A stretch of DNA of 64,000 nucleotides from Micromonospora sp. MH99 (GCF_021442385.1 NZ_MUZA01000006.1:99412-163411), one strand, 5' to 3'. Counted from the stretch's first letter, positions 37,349 through 46,074 are shown. Translations and numbers: made by a program. Notes: generated by a model not told the origin, from the letters alone.

Positions 37349-37933
37349 ATGCCGTGGTGGTCATGGCGCCCCGGTCCCGCCGACGGCGGCGATCCGGAAA
37401 CCCGAAGCGGGATCACAGTGGAGAGCGCGGTCCGGGTCGGCCCGCCGAGTCCTCGCCAACCGGGGGACGACTGCCCCGGCAGCGACCGTCCCGTCCTGAC
37501 CGAGATGCCGGCGACAATCGAGCCGGTGAGCCTGCGCCGTGTCTGTGACGCACTCGACCTGCTCGACGTGCGCTACCTGGCCGACGGCGACGGCAACCTG
37601 CTGGCCATGTGGGAGCGGCACGCCGTGCTGGTGACCCTCGAAGGCCCCGAGGACGAGATCCTGGTGATGCGGGCCCGCCCGCACGCCACGGTTCCGCCGG
37701 ACTGGGCCGACCGGGCTTACCGGGTGGTCAACGAGTGGAACCACACCCGCCGCTTCTGCAAGGCGTACATCGGCGACCCGACCGAGCGCGGGCAGCTGCC
37801 GATCTACGCCGAGTTGCAGGTGCCGCTGGGCGCCGGCACCCACGACGCTCTGCTGGTCGAGATGCTCGACTGCGGCGCGGCGGTGGCCGCCAGCTTCGTG
37901 GACTGGCTGCACGACGAGGGCGCCCTGCTCTGA
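37349..37933 (+). CDS. YbjN domain-containing protein
   Basis: A 194-residue protein. After a disordered proline-rich N terminus (MPWWSWRPG...), residues about 58-194 match the YbjN/type III chaperone-like fold: ISLRRVCDALDLLDVRYLAD-like start, ILVMRARPHATVPP, YRVVNEWNHTRRFCKAYIGD and a last helix. YbjN proteins are thought to be small chaperones or regulators; the client is unknown. The ATG at 37349 is preferred over the GTG at 37337. The 132-base gap before it holds a short ACCCGG/CCGGGT hairpin (37265-37280) that may end the upstream transcript. Confidence 0.8.
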   Translation: MPWWSWRPGPADGGDPETRSGITVESAVRVGPPSPRQPGDDCPGSDRPVLTEMPATIEPVSLRRVCDALDLLDVRYLADGDGNLLAMWERHAVLVTLEGPEDEILVMRARPHATVPPDWADRAYRVVNEWNHTRRFCKAYIGDPTERGQLPIYAELQVPLGAGTHDALLVEMLDCGAAVAASFVDWLHDEGALL

Positions 37934-37966
37934 GGCGCCCCGCGGCGTCCGTGCCGGAACGCGCCG

Positions 37967-38395
37967 TCAGGCGCGCTCGGCCGGGTCCTCCATGACGTTG
38001 ACCATGAAGTACGCGGCCCGCTCCAGATAGTCCCAGAGGGCGACGGCGAGCTGCGGCTCCAGGTCGAGCCGGTCGACCGCCTGGCGCATGTGCCGCAGCC
38101 AGGCGTCCCGCTCGGCCACGCCGATCCGGAACGGCGCGTGCCGCATGCGCAGCCGTGGGTGCCCGCGCTGTGCGGAGTACGTGTTCGGCCCGCCCCAGTA
38201 CTGCATCAGGAACAGGGTCAACCGGTCGGCCGCCGGCCCCAGGTCCTCCTCCGGATACATGGGTCGCAGCAGCGGATCGGTGGCGACGCCGACATAGAAC
38301 TCGTCCACCAGCCGGCGGAAGGTGGGTTCGCCGCCGACCGCCTCGAAGAGGGTCATCGACGCTTCGGGACTGTCGGATTCACCTGCGGGGTTCAC
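37967..38395 (-). CDS. glbO: Truncated haemoglobin, group II
   Basis: A 142-residue group II truncated globin. FYVGVATDPLLRPMYPEEDL carries the B10 Tyr region, FLMQYWGGPNTYSAQRGHPRL follows, MRHAPFRIG bears the proximal His and ERDAWLRHMRQAVD bears the G8 Trp that is diagnostic of group II. Such globins bind O2 and may handle nitric oxide or peroxides. Start GTG 38395; a shorter ATG at 38356 (MTLFEAVGG) begins at the fold and is also plausible. Convergent with the YbjN gene; 69 bases upstream of it lies the MFS gene end. Confidence 0.92.
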   Translation of the reverse strand: MNPAGESDSPEASMTLFEAVGGEPTFRRLVDEFYVGVATDPLLRPMYPEEDLGPAADRLTLFLMQYWGGPNTYSAQRGHPRLRMRHAPFRIGVAERDAWLRHMRQAVDRLDLEPQLAVALWDYLERAAYFMVNVMEDPAERA

Positions 38396-38464
38396 CGTTC
38401 CATCCTGCCAGGTGCCTCGGCCGCCGACCCGACCCGGAGGCCGTGCGCCGGCTCACGCCGTGGA

Positions 38465-39844
38465 TCAGGTGACCGCGTGCCGGCGGTGGCCGTCGGCGGG
38501 CCGGAGGTCGGCGCCGGCCGGCGTGCCGTCGGCGACGGTGGCGCCCCGACCGGGGCTCGGGTCGGCGTTGGCCGCGGCGGCCCTGGCTATGGCGTCGTCC
38601 ACCGTCTGCTTGTCCGGCCAGCGCAGGGCGACGATCGTCATCAGCACCACTCCAGCGGCGCTCCAGACCCCGACCACCACCGGGATGGAGAACCGCTCGG
38701 CGAGCAGCCCGGTGACCAGCACCGCGAAACCCTGGATGACCTGGACGCCGGTGGCCATCACACCGAACGCGCGGGCCCGGAACCCGTCCGGCAGCGCCTG
38801 GACGAAGAGCCCGTTGGCCATCGGCATCATCCCGGCGACCGCGAACCCGCACAGGGCGGCCAGCAACGCCACCACCAGCGGTGGCGGATCGAACAGCGCC
38901 GGCACCAGCACCAGCGGGGAGAACACCGCGAGGGGACGCATCAGGCTCAGGCGGCGGGTCGGGCCGAACAGCCGGCTCACCAGCAGCCCACCCAGGACGT
39001 AGCCCACCGGGTTGGCGACCATGATCACCGCCTGCGCGGTGCCCGCGTCCATGCCACCGTGGGAGCCCTTGTTGGCCCAGGCGGCGGCCAGCCCCTCCGG
39101 GATGATCGAGAACAGCAGCGCGCTGAACACCAGCACCGCGATGGCCCGCAGCACCGGGGTGCCGAACACGATCTGGAACCCCTGAGCGGTCTCCCGAAGC
39201 AGGTGGGAGCGGTGCGCGATGGTCATCGTCGCCGGCCGGTTCCGTACGCCGACGCGGACCAGCAGCGCCGAGAGGCCGAACGTGGCCGCGTTGAACAGCA
39301 GCGCGACAGTCGGGTTGATCGAGGCGACGGCGGCGCCGAGCAGGTAGCCGACGACCTGGGCCGCCTGACCGATGCTGGCGTTCAGCGACAACCCGACCAC
39401 CAGCCGGTCCCCGGCGAGGATCTGCGGCATCAGCGCGGACTTCGCGGCCTGGCTCGGCGGATTGGCCAACGTGGCGGCGAAGATGAGCACCAGCAGCGCC
39501 GGAACCGGCAGGTTGGGGACGGCGATGAGCAGCATCAGCGCCATCCGGATCACGTCGCACGCCACCATCACCCGGCGGTACGGGTGCCGCTCGGCAAGGG
39601 CGGCGAGCAGCGGGCCACCCAGCAGCCACGGCAGGTAGCTGACCGCGAACGCGGCGGCGGAGAGCGCGACGGATCTGGTCTGCTGATAGACGAGCAGGGT
39701 GACGGCGGCCTTGGCGACGTAGTCACCGACCCAGGACAGAGCCCCGGCCGTGAAGACAACGCGGAACTCGCGCTGGGCGAACACTTCGCGAAAAGTGGCC
39801 GGGCCTTCCGCGGAAGGTCGCTCGTCAGGCACCGTCGCCTCCAT
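38465..39844 (-). CDS. MFS transporter
   Basis: A 459-residue member of the major facilitator superfamily with about twelve transmembrane helices. The A-motif region between helices 2 and 3 appears as GGPLLAALAERHPYRRVMV. Helix-rich segments such as ALMLLIAVPNLPVPALLVL follow. The type resembles EntS/MdfA-like efflux carriers that export siderophores or drugs; the substrate is unknown. ATG 39844 (GGGAG just upstream) is chosen because an extension to 39922 adds only a non-membrane stretch. The C-terminal 40 residues are disordered. A CGAACG/CGTTCG dyad lies 136 bases upstream. Confidence 0.85.
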   Translation of the reverse strand: MEATVPDERPSAEGPATFREVFAQREFRVVFTAGALSWVGDYVAKAAVTLLVYQQTRSVALSAAAFAVSYLPWLLGGPLLAALAERHPYRRVMVACDVIRMALMLLIAVPNLPVPALLVLIFAATLANPPSQAAKSALMPQILAGDRLVVGLSLNASIGQAAQVVGYLLGAAVASINPTVALLFNAATFGLSALLVRVGVRNRPATMTIAHRSHLLRETAQGFQIVFGTPVLRAIAVLVFSALLFSIIPEGLAAAWANKGSHGGMDAGTAQAVIMVANPVGYVLGGLLVSRLFGPTRRLSLMRPLAVFSPLVLVPALFDPPPLVVALLAALCGFAVAGMMPMANGLFVQALPDGFRARAFGVMATGVQVIQGFAVLVTGLLAERFSIPVVVGVWSAAGVVLMTIVALRWPDKQTVDDAIARAAAANADPSPGRGATVADGTPAGADLRPADGHRRHAVT

Positions 39845-39979
39845 CGGCTCCCAGAACGACAGCTCGTGGCGGCCGGGCCGGGAACACTCGTCAGATCTAC
39901 GGATCAGCGAGGATGTGACCACGCTCCGGCGGGAACGCGTGCTCCGGATTCTGCCCGATCGTCTGACAACTAGCTAGGG

Positions 39980-39994
39980 CGAACGGATCGTTCG
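39980..39994. promoter_or_regulatory. Dyad upstream of the MFS gene, possible operator
   Basis: CGAACG and CGTTCG form a 6-base dyad around GAT, and a related GAACGAACG lies at about 40009-40017. The spot is in the 234-base gap upstream of the efflux-type transporter, where a repressor site would be expected. No regulator gene is adjacent. Confidence 0.25.
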
Positions 39995-40078
39995 TCGCAT
40001 CCCCGACTGAACGAACGGACGATACTCCAGGGGCCGGGCGGCTCGCGACCCCTGTATTGCCGGCCAGTCTCGCCGGGG

Positions 40079-41119
40079 TCAGGTGGCGCCGCCCTGGCCG
40101 GTCTCACCCTCGGGCAACGGCCGGCTCGACAGACCGGGATAGATGCGGGCGGCGGCGATCTGCGCGGTGATCCCCGAGTTCTCCAGCGCCTCCGCCAGCC
40201 TGCGGCGCAGCTCCCGGCTCACCGCGAACTGGCCGTCGGCAGTCGTCTTCACCACCGTACGGATCACGGCGCCATCCACAGTCACCTGCTCGACGCCCAG
40301 CACCTCCGGGGCCTCCACGATCTCCGGCGACAGCTCCGGGTCCAGCGCCACCGAGGCGGCGGCCGTCCGCAGCACGGCGGTGGCCTCCTCCGTGCCGCTG
40401 AAGCCGATCGGCAGGTCCACGACCACCAGCGCCCAGCCCTGGCTCTTGTTGCCCACCCGGATGATCTCGCCGTTGCGGATGTACCAGAGCACGCCGCGTC
40501 CGTCCCGGACCGTGGTGACCCGCAGCCCGACCGACTCCACGACACCTGTCGCCTCGCCCAGGTCGACGTTGTCGCCCACGCCGTACTGGTCCTCGATGAG
40601 CATGAAGAGCCCGGCGATCAGGTCCTTGACCAGGCTCTGCGCGCCGAAGCCCAGGGCAACGCCGGCGATCCCGGCGCTGGCCAGCAACGGGGCGAGGTCG
40701 AAGCTGAACTCGCGCAGGATCATCAGCAGCGCGATGCCGAAGACGAACGCGGTGGTCAGGCTGCGCAGCACCGAGCCGATCGCCTCGGCCCGTTGCCGGC
40801 GGCGCTCGGGCACGAACTCGGCCGGGTCGACAGCTGCCGTGGGCACCCGCTCGCGCAGCGGCCGCAGCATGGTCGGCACCGCGCCGTCGGTGGTCGTGCG
40901 GACCAGTCGGTCGATCGTCCGGTGCAGCGCCCAGCGGGCCACCATCGCCAGCGCCAGTATCAACAGCACCCGCAGCGGCTTGAGCAGGATCCAGTAGCTG
41001 CCCTCCGCGAACCATTCCGACCTGGTGATCCCGTAGATCCACTCGCAGGAGGTGCTGCCCTGACAGTTCACCGACACGGCGTCGGGCAGGGCAAGGGGCG
41101 TTCCGCTGGCGGCACTCAC
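40079..41119 (-). CDS. MscS-family mechanosensitive ion channel
   Basis: A 346-residue channel protein. Hydrophobic helices at the N terminus lead to the pore-lining TM3 with GIAGVALGFGAQSLVKDLIA and GLFMLIEDQYGVGDNVDL, the hallmark of MscS. The cytoplasmic beta domain follows with VGLRVTTVRDGRGVLWYIRNG, and the C-terminal part mixes alpha and beta. It opens under membrane tension to relieve osmotic shock. GTG 41119 is chosen; an in-frame ATG at 41245 would add a 42-residue polar extension and would run close to the dyad at 41250-41280. Confidence 0.88.
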   Translation of the reverse strand: MSAASGTPLALPDAVSVNCQGSTSCEWIYGITRSEWFAEGSYWILLKPLRVLLILALAMVARWALHRTIDRLVRTTTDGAVPTMLRPLRERVPTAAVDPAEFVPERRRQRAEAIGSVLRSLTTAFVFGIALLMILREFSFDLAPLLASAGIAGVALGFGAQSLVKDLIAGLFMLIEDQYGVGDNVDLGEATGVVESVGLRVTTVRDGRGVLWYIRNGEIIRVGNKSQGWALVVVDLPIGFSGTEEATAVLRTAAASVALDPELSPEIVEAPEVLGVEQVTVDGAVIRTVVKTTADGQFAVSRELRRRLAEALENSGITAQIAAARIYPGLSSRPLPEGETGQGGAT

Positions 41120-41249
41120 CCTGTCTTCGTACCGCAACGCCCCGGACCGGTCGCCGCCGACCCACCGGCCGGGTGAGATGCGCCCGAGCGGCGGGTCGGA
41201 CCGGGGCGAACCGGCCATCGTGACAGGTGCGGGAAAGAGCTTCATGTCC

Positions 41250-41280
41250 GACCCCGGATTAGTACGTGCAATCCGGGGTC
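41250..41280. promoter_or_regulatory. Perfect dyad between mscS and the HNH gene
   Basis: Eleven-base arms GACCCCGGATT and AATCCGGGGTC are exact reverse complements with a 9-base loop. It lies between two divergent genes, so it is unlikely to be a terminator and may be an operator. Confidence 0.4.
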
Positions 41281-41403
41281 CGATCAGGGACTATTGGCGC
41301 AACGGACGTCGGTGATCGAACGGGCGTCGACGGTGCGGGCCCTCGTGCCCGGCCCCGGTCGGCGGCGTTTCGCAGCAGCCGCTGAACCGGGAGGGTGAGC
41401 GCG

Positions 41404-41940
41404 ATGCCTGACATACGACCCACGGTGGGCTCCGGCGCGCTGGTCCTCAACGCCACCTACGAGCCCCTGTGTGTCGTGTCGGTGCGTCGCGCCGCGATCC
41501 TCGTCCTCTCCGCCAAGGCCGTCTGCGTCGCCGATGGCGACGGCATCCTGCACAGCGCCCGCGACGCGCTGCCCGTGCCGTCGGTGGTGCGCCTGACCCG
41601 CTTCGTCCGGGTGCCCTACCGCACCCACGTGGGGCTGTCCCGGCGAGCGATCTTCGCCCGGGACGGCTGGCGGTGCGCCTACTGCCGAGGGCCGGCCGAG
41701 ACCATCGACCACGTCTTCCCGCGCAGCCGGGGTGGGCGGCACGCCTGGGAGAACGTGGTCGCCGCGTGCGCCCGGTGCAACCACACCAAGGGCGACAAGA
41801 CCCCGGCCGAGCTGGGCTGGCGGCTGCACGCATTGCCGGCCGCCCCGAAGGGCACCGCCTGGCGGGTCCTCGGGCACCGCGCTCCCGACCCGCGCTGGGC
41901 CGACTGGCTCGACCTGCGCGAGCCCGAGGCAGCCGCCTGA
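41404..41940 (+). CDS. HNH endonuclease
   Basis: A 178-residue protein of the small HNH family common in actinobacteria. LVLNATYEPLCVVSVRRAAI begins the conserved N-terminal part; CAYCRGPAETIDHVFP, then NVVAACARCNHTKGDKTP form the HNH domain with two Cys pairs that bind a structural zinc. Family members are found in all Micromonosporaceae and are usually not part of mobile elements, so a cellular repair or housekeeping role is possible. ATG 41404 has GGAGGG 8 bases upstream; a GTG at 41395 is the alternative. Confidence 0.92.
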   Translation: MPDIRPTVGSGALVLNATYEPLCVVSVRRAAILVLSAKAVCVADGDGILHSARDALPVPSVVRLTRFVRVPYRTHVGLSRRAIFARDGWRCAYCRGPAETIDHVFPRSRGGRHAWENVVAACARCNHTKGDKTPAELGWRLHALPAAPKGTAWRVLGHRAPDPRWADWLDLREPEAAA

Positions 41941-42010
41941 CCGCACCTGCGCGGCCCCGACGCGGCCGCGCGACCTGACCTCCTGCGCTGACCCGAGGCG
42001 GCCGCCCGAC

Positions 42011-42064
42011 CCGACCTGCGCTGGCCTGATCCGACCTGCGCTGGCCTGATCCGACCTGCGCTGG
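42011..42064. repeat. 20-bp tandem repeat
   Basis: Two full copies and one partial copy of CCGACCTGCGCTGGCCTGAT follow degenerate copies starting near 41965. The array fills the 185-base gap between the convergent HNH and esterase genes. The unit length equals that of the array at 15061-15150, though the sequence differs. Confidence 0.8.
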
Positions 42065-42125
42065 GCGGCGGCCGCCTGGCCCGACCGGGGCCGCGGCGGC
42101 CGCCAGCTCGGGAGCGTCGTCGGGC

Positions 42126-43712
42126 TCAGTCCCGCTGGTCGGTCGCTCGACGGGTCGCGCGCTCGTGCCGGTCCACCGCCCGGGCGTGCGCGATCGCGAG
42201 TAGGCGGTCGATCTCGGGCAGCATCTGCGGCCCCGGCATCACGATGCTGGCGAAGCCGTACAGCGCGTACCCCGGATGCGGCGTGACAGTGTCCAGCCGG
42301 GCGAAGTCGAAGGCCCCCCGGTGCTCCTCGAACGCCTTCGGTGGGAAGCCGAACATCCGCTCGAACTCGGCCCGGCCCAGGTCCAGGTTGAGGCGGAAGA
42401 CGCCGGGGCGGTCCAGCTGCCCGGCTTCGTCGAAGCCGGGCACGTCGTGCTCGACGATGGTGGCGAACGGCTGGCGGCGGTCCGGGCCGACGTGGAAGAA
42501 CCGGTCGCCCCAGGCGCCCTCGGGTGAGCCGTCCTCCTCGCTCGCCACCACCTGCTCGACGTCGGGCAGCGCGCTGATCCGGTCGGCGAGCACTGTCGCG
42601 TCGAGGCCGGTCGGGATGTGCAGTACCGCGTCGGCGTGGTCGATGGCGGCCTGGTCCAGCGGAAAGTAGCGGTAGTCGTGCGTCCTCCGCTCGGCCGGCT
42701 CGATCTCGGCCGCCCGCACGTACCCGGGGAGGGTGAGCTTCTGTGAGAGCCGGCCCTCGTAGGTCGTCGCGGCGGGTACGTCGATGCCGAGCGCGGGGCT
42801 CGCGCCGAGGCTGCCGACGATCACCGCGTAGCGCTCGCCCAGCAACGCTCCGACGATCGCGCCGGCCCCGGCCCACGACACCTCTGTCGCGCCGATCGTC
42901 ATCGTGCTCGGGTGGCGCTGGAGGTGCGTGTTGTGCGCGAAGACCAGCGTGGGTCCACGGTGTGCCTCGACCGCCCGGATCGCGAGCAGGTTCTCGGCCA
43001 TCAGCGCGTCCCGGACGGCGGCCAGGCGGGCGAAGCGTTCCTCCTGGACCAGTGGCGCCGCGGCCGCCGCGTGGTAGCGCAGCACCGCTACCGCCGACGT
43101 GGCGTGGACGAAGGCTGCCTGCCAGCCCTCGGGCCGTAGGTGTGCCCGCAGGTACAACTCGGTCAGCAGGTCGTCGGCGAGCACCCGCAGCCGCTGGGCG
43201 TCGGACGAGCGTCCGACCGAGCGGCCCGGCTCCCAGATCGCGGCCGTGTCGCTCCAGCGGGCCTCGTCCCCGACGAGGTCGTCGATCTCGGCCGACCGGT
43301 CCAGGTCGAGGAATTCGCACACCCGCACCAGGTGACGCCGGGGGCTCGGGGCGCCCTCGATCTCCAGCGGGGCGTCGAAGCCGTGAAAACTCAGGCGCTC
43401 GGCGGCGGGCCGTCCGTCGTTCCACTCGCGCATCCGCAGCAGCAGGTCACGGTTGGCCGGCGGGGCGCCGAACCCGTGGCTGAAACCCTCGGCGAGCACG
43501 CGGTCGAGCGGCACGGCCGCGCCCTGCACGAACGCGTCGGCGAGCAGTCCCGCGGCCCGGTCGCTCTCCAGGGCGATCGACCGGTACCCGTGCTCGGCCA
43601 GCGTCAGGAAGGCGTCGTTGCGGATCTGGAGGAACGCGGATTCACCGTGCGTCGGCTCACCGAGCGCGAGCAGCGCCGGCGAGCCGGCAAGCAGGTCAAC
43701 AAGAGTGGTCAT
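42126..43712 (-). CDS. Erythromycin esterase family protein fused to DUF6194-like domain
   Basis: A 528-residue fusion. The N-terminal part (residues about 1-370) is an erythromycin-esterase/succinoglycan-type hydrolase: LLALGEPTHGESAF, SIALESDRAAGLL, SFHGFDAPLEI and VFAHNTHLQRHPSTM hold the conserved Glu/His residues. The C-terminal part (about 375-528) matches DUF6194 (HIPTGLDATVLADRIS, DRFFHVGPDRRQPFATIV, FEERHRGAF-type block). It may hydrolyse a macrolide lactone or related ester. The start ATG 43712 sits at the transcription region itself, so the mRNA may be leaderless. It diverges from a MerR-type regulator gene. Confidence 0.85.
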   Translation of the reverse strand: MTTLVDLLAGSPALLALGEPTHGESAFLQIRNDAFLTLAEHGYRSIALESDRAAGLLADAFVQGAAVPLDRVLAEGFSHGFGAPPANRDLLLRMREWNDGRPAAERLSFHGFDAPLEIEGAPSPRRHLVRVCEFLDLDRSAEIDDLVGDEARWSDTAAIWEPGRSVGRSSDAQRLRVLADDLLTELYLRAHLRPEGWQAAFVHATSAVAVLRYHAAAAAPLVQEERFARLAAVRDALMAENLLAIRAVEAHRGPTLVFAHNTHLQRHPSTMTIGATEVSWAGAGAIVGALLGERYAVIVGSLGASPALGIDVPAATTYEGRLSQKLTLPGYVRAAEIEPAERRTHDYRYFPLDQAAIDHADAVLHIPTGLDATVLADRISALPDVEQVVASEEDGSPEGAWGDRFFHVGPDRRQPFATIVEHDVPGFDEAGQLDRPGVFRLNLDLGRAEFERMFGFPPKAFEEHRGAFDFARLDTVTPHPGYALYGFASIVMPGPQMLPEIDRLLAIAHARAVDRHERATRRATDQRD

Positions 43713-43767
43713 TGCATCAACCGTATCGTTGCACCAGCGGTGGAGACTTCAGAGCGAGGGAGTGCGG
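43713..43767. promoter_or_regulatory. Divergent promoter between esterase fusion and MerR gene
   Basis: The 55-base gap contains TGCATCAACCGTATCGTTGCA, with outer TGCA and inner AAC/GTT symmetry. On the minus strand TACGGT ends 7 bases before the esterase ATG, consistent with a leaderless transcript; TGAAGT lies 20 bases further upstream, the long spacer typical of MerR-controlled promoters. Suggestive only. Confidence 0.4.
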
Positions 43768-44547
43768 GTGACAACCACAAAACCCTCAAACCCGGGGGTA
43801 CGCCGACCGGTCGACCTCGCGCGCCGGCACGGGCTGTCGGCGCAGGCCGTCCGCAACTACGAACGGGACGGCGTGCTGCCACCCGCCGAGCGCACCGCGA
43901 CCGGGTACCGCCGGTTCACCGAGGTGCACGCCGCCGCACTGAGCGCCTACCTCGCGCTCATCGTCGGGCACGGCCACGCGGCCAGCGGCGACATCATGCG
44001 GGCCGTCAACCGGGGTGAGATCGACACGGCGTTGCGCACGATCGACAGCGGTCACGCGCTGCTGCAACGCGACCGGGAGACCCTGGACGCGGTCGAGGCG
44101 GCGGTCACGACCCTCACCGCGTCGGAGCCCGCGCCGCAGGGCCGGAAAGCCGTGCCGATCAGTGTGCTCGCCCACCGGCTCGGCGTACGACCCGCGACCC
44201 TGCGCAAGTGGGAGTCGGCAGGCATTCTGCGCCCGGAGCGCGATCGGGTGACCCGCCACCGCGTCTACTCGCCCGACGACGTCCGGGACGCCCAACTCGC
44301 CCACCTGCTGCGTCGGGGCGGATACCGGCTCGACCACATCGCCGACGTGCTGCGTCGGGTCCGCGACGCAGGTGGCGCCGAACCGCTCGCCGCGTCGCTC
44401 GGTCAGTGGCGCCGACGGCTCACCGAGCGCGGCCGGGCCATGCTCACCGGGGCCGCCCGGCTCGCCGAGTACCTCGACGCCGGCGCCGGCGATCAACCAC
44501 CACGGGCCTTGACCAGCGAGGCGAACACCACCAGGTTGTCCGAGTAG
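43768..44547 (+). CDS. MerR-family regulator with two helix-turn-helix domains (TioE-like)
   Basis: A 259-residue regulator with two MerR-type DNA-binding domains in one chain. The first is at residues about 12-62 (VDLARRHGLSAQAVRNYERDG, then GYRRFTE). The second is at about 132-200 (ISVLAHRLGVRPATLRKWESA, then RHRVYSPDD and the helix IADVLRRVRDAGG). This is the TioE-like layout. No cysteine pattern for a metal is seen; a drug-like ligand fits the neighbouring esterase. GTG 43768 has GAGGGAG 8 bases upstream. Its 3' end overlaps the convergent sortase gene by 55 bases. Confidence 0.88.
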   Translation: MTTTKPSNPGVRRPVDLARRHGLSAQAVRNYERDGVLPPAERTATGYRRFTEVHAAALSAYLALIVGHGHAASGDIMRAVNRGEIDTALRTIDSGHALLQRDRETLDAVEAAVTTLTASEPAPQGRKAVPISVLAHRLGVRPATLRKWESAGILRPERDRVTRHRVYSPDDVRDAQLAHLLRRGGYRLDHIADVLRRVRDAGGAEPLAASLGQWRRRLTERGRAMLTGAARLAEYLDAGAGDQPPRALTSEANTTRLSE

Positions 44548-45329
44548 CCCCGCTCGCCGCCCACCCACCGGCCGCCGCAGGTGATCAGCCGCAGACTGGG
44601 GCGGCTGAAGTCGCCGTACACCTCGTCCACCGGCAGTCGGTCCTTGTCGAACCGCTCCACCGAGTCGACCTCGAAGACCGCGACCCGGCCGTCGGAGCGG
44701 GTGACCTCGATCTGGTCTCCCGCGCGCAGTTCCCGGAGCTGGTGAAAGACGGCCGGGCCGGTCGTGGTGTCCACGTGTCCGACGATCACCGCCGGCCCGT
44801 ACTGGCCGGGGGTGGGGCCCTGGTCGTACCAGCCGGCCTCCTGGGCGCGGCCCACGTCGGGCACGGCGATGGTGCCGTCCGGGGCGATGCCCACGTCGTG
44901 CAGCGGCGCCCGCAGGTCGATCTTGCTGATCGAGAGAGCGGTCGGGCGGCTGGCCGGCAGCACCGGGAACTTCTTCGGCGGCGGTCGCAGGCCCGCGCTG
45001 ATCCGGTCCGGCAGCAGACTGACCCCGGTCACCTGCTCGATGCCCAGCATCGCCACGATGAGCACCATCAGCGTGGCCACGGCCAGGACCGGCAGTCCCG
45101 GCCCGGTGCCGAGCCGACGCCGGGTCAGTGGCGACCCGACGGGACGGCTCGGCGGCAGCGGGCTGGCGTCCGGATCAGTGGTGGCGACGCTTGCGGACAC
45201 CGCCTGCCCGGCGACCCGGCGCAGCCGGACCGAGGCCCGGGCCACCAGCCGTCCGGTGGCGCGCAGGGCCGCCGCGGCCCGGAGGCGGGCACGGTGGTCC
45301 GACCGCGCACGCGCGGATCTGCGGGTCAT
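44493..45329 (-). CDS. Class F sortase
   Basis: A 278-residue membrane enzyme. A basic N-terminal region of about 70 residues precedes one transmembrane helix (VLAVATLMVLIVAMLGI), then a sortase barrel with the catalytic His in AVIVGHVDTTTG and the Cys in LRLITCGGRWV. The usual Arg position after the Cys (YRDN in many relatives) reads GYSDN here, with Arg four residues before the Tyr, so the Arg assignment is unclear. Class F sortases attach proteins to the wall or act as housekeeping transpeptidases. The gene follows the surface-protein gene by 12 bases and is convergent with MerR. Confidence 0.88.
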   Translation of the reverse strand: MTRRSARARSDHRARLRAAAALRATGRLVARASVRLRRVAGQAVSASVATTDPDASPLPPSRPVGSPLTRRRLGTGPGLPVLAVATLMVLIVAMLGIEQVTGVSLLPDRISAGLRPPPKKFPVLPASRPTALSISKIDLRAPLHDVGIAPDGTIAVPDVGRAQEAGWYDQGPTPGQYGPAVIVGHVDTTTGPAVFHQLRELRAGDQIEVTRSDGRVAVFEVDSVERFDKDRLPVDEVYGDFSRPSLRLITCGGRWVGGERGYSDNLVVFASLVKARGG

Positions 45330-45341
45330 GGCAGCTCCGGC

Positions 45342-45863
45342 TCAGGAGCCGGCTCCGGTCCGACGCCGACCGCCCGCCATGCCGAGCGCGACCGCGGCGG
45401 CCACCAGGGCCACGCCGCCGAGGACCAGGACCGAGCCGGTGCCCCGGCCGCCCGCCGTGCCGCCGCCGCCCGTCGCCGGTCCCTTGCTGGGCGAGGCCAT
45501 GTTGAGCACGGTCAGCATCGTCTGGGCCGTCTGGTTGTTCTGGCAGCGCAGGTCGACCTGGTAGTCGCCGGGTTCCTTGTTGCCCGGAACGGTGACCTCC
45601 CCCTTGAGGAAGCCGTTGTCCGGTCGGAGCATCACGTGCCCGAACGCGTCGGATTGCACGTTGGCCTGTCGATCGTTGTTGTTGTCGCAGCTCGCGCGGA
45701 TCGTGACGCGGCTGCCCGCCGGGACGCTGTTCGGCGTCACCTCGACGAAGGTGTTCTCACCGGCACGCGCCGGTGCGACCGACAACAGGACGAACGCCCC
45801 GATGAGCCCCACCAGTGTCAGTGCGGACGAGAGTGCGCGGTTGATCGTGCGAAGTCCCTGCAT
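45342..45863 (-). CDS. Secreted membrane-anchored protein, likely sortase partner
   Basis: A 173-residue exported protein. Residues 1-35 are a signal peptide (ALTLVGLIGAFVLLSVAPARA cleaved near ARA). A beta-sandwich domain follows (FVEVTPNSVPAGSRVTIRA, with CDNNNDR and DLRCQN forming a likely disulfide). The C terminus has a Gly-rich linker, a transmembrane helix (VLVLGGVALVAAAVALGMA) and a basic GGRRRTG tail, the layout of a cell-wall sorting signal but with no LPxTG-like motif; the nearest is SPSKGPATGGG. ATG 45863 has a perfect GGGGGGAAA. The sortase gene 12 bases downstream suggests a joint job. Confidence 0.8.
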   Translation of the reverse strand: MQGLRTINRALSSALTLVGLIGAFVLLSVAPARAGENTFVEVTPNSVPAGSRVTIRASCDNNNDRQANVQSDAFGHVMLRPDNGFLKGEVTVPGNKEPGDYQVDLRCQNNQTAQTMLTVLNMASPSKGPATGGGGTAGGRGTGSVLVLGGVALVAAAVALGMAGGRRRTGAGS

Positions 45864-45980
45864 GATTTCCCCCCAACCGGCGACGACCGCCGGAACCCTC
45901 CCCTGGGCACGCGCGCTGAGTTCCCCCCACCCCACCGACAAACCCCACCCCCGCCCCCCGCGCCCCGCCCCAGCCGGCGT

Positions 45981-46051
45981 CGATCATGGAGTTGTGGCGC
46001 TCCGCAAAAGGTGCATATCGCCCTCATCTACCCACCACGACTCCATGATCG
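45981..46051. repeat. Long inverted repeat, family C copy 2
   Basis: Arms at 45981-45997 and 46035-46051 match at 16 of 17 positions; the core is CGATCATGGAGT. The 37-base loop is unstructured by eye. The order of blocks is like the copy at 14926-15015. Confidence 0.75.
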
Positions 46052-46074
46052 ACCGGGGGTGGGCCGGGGCTGCC

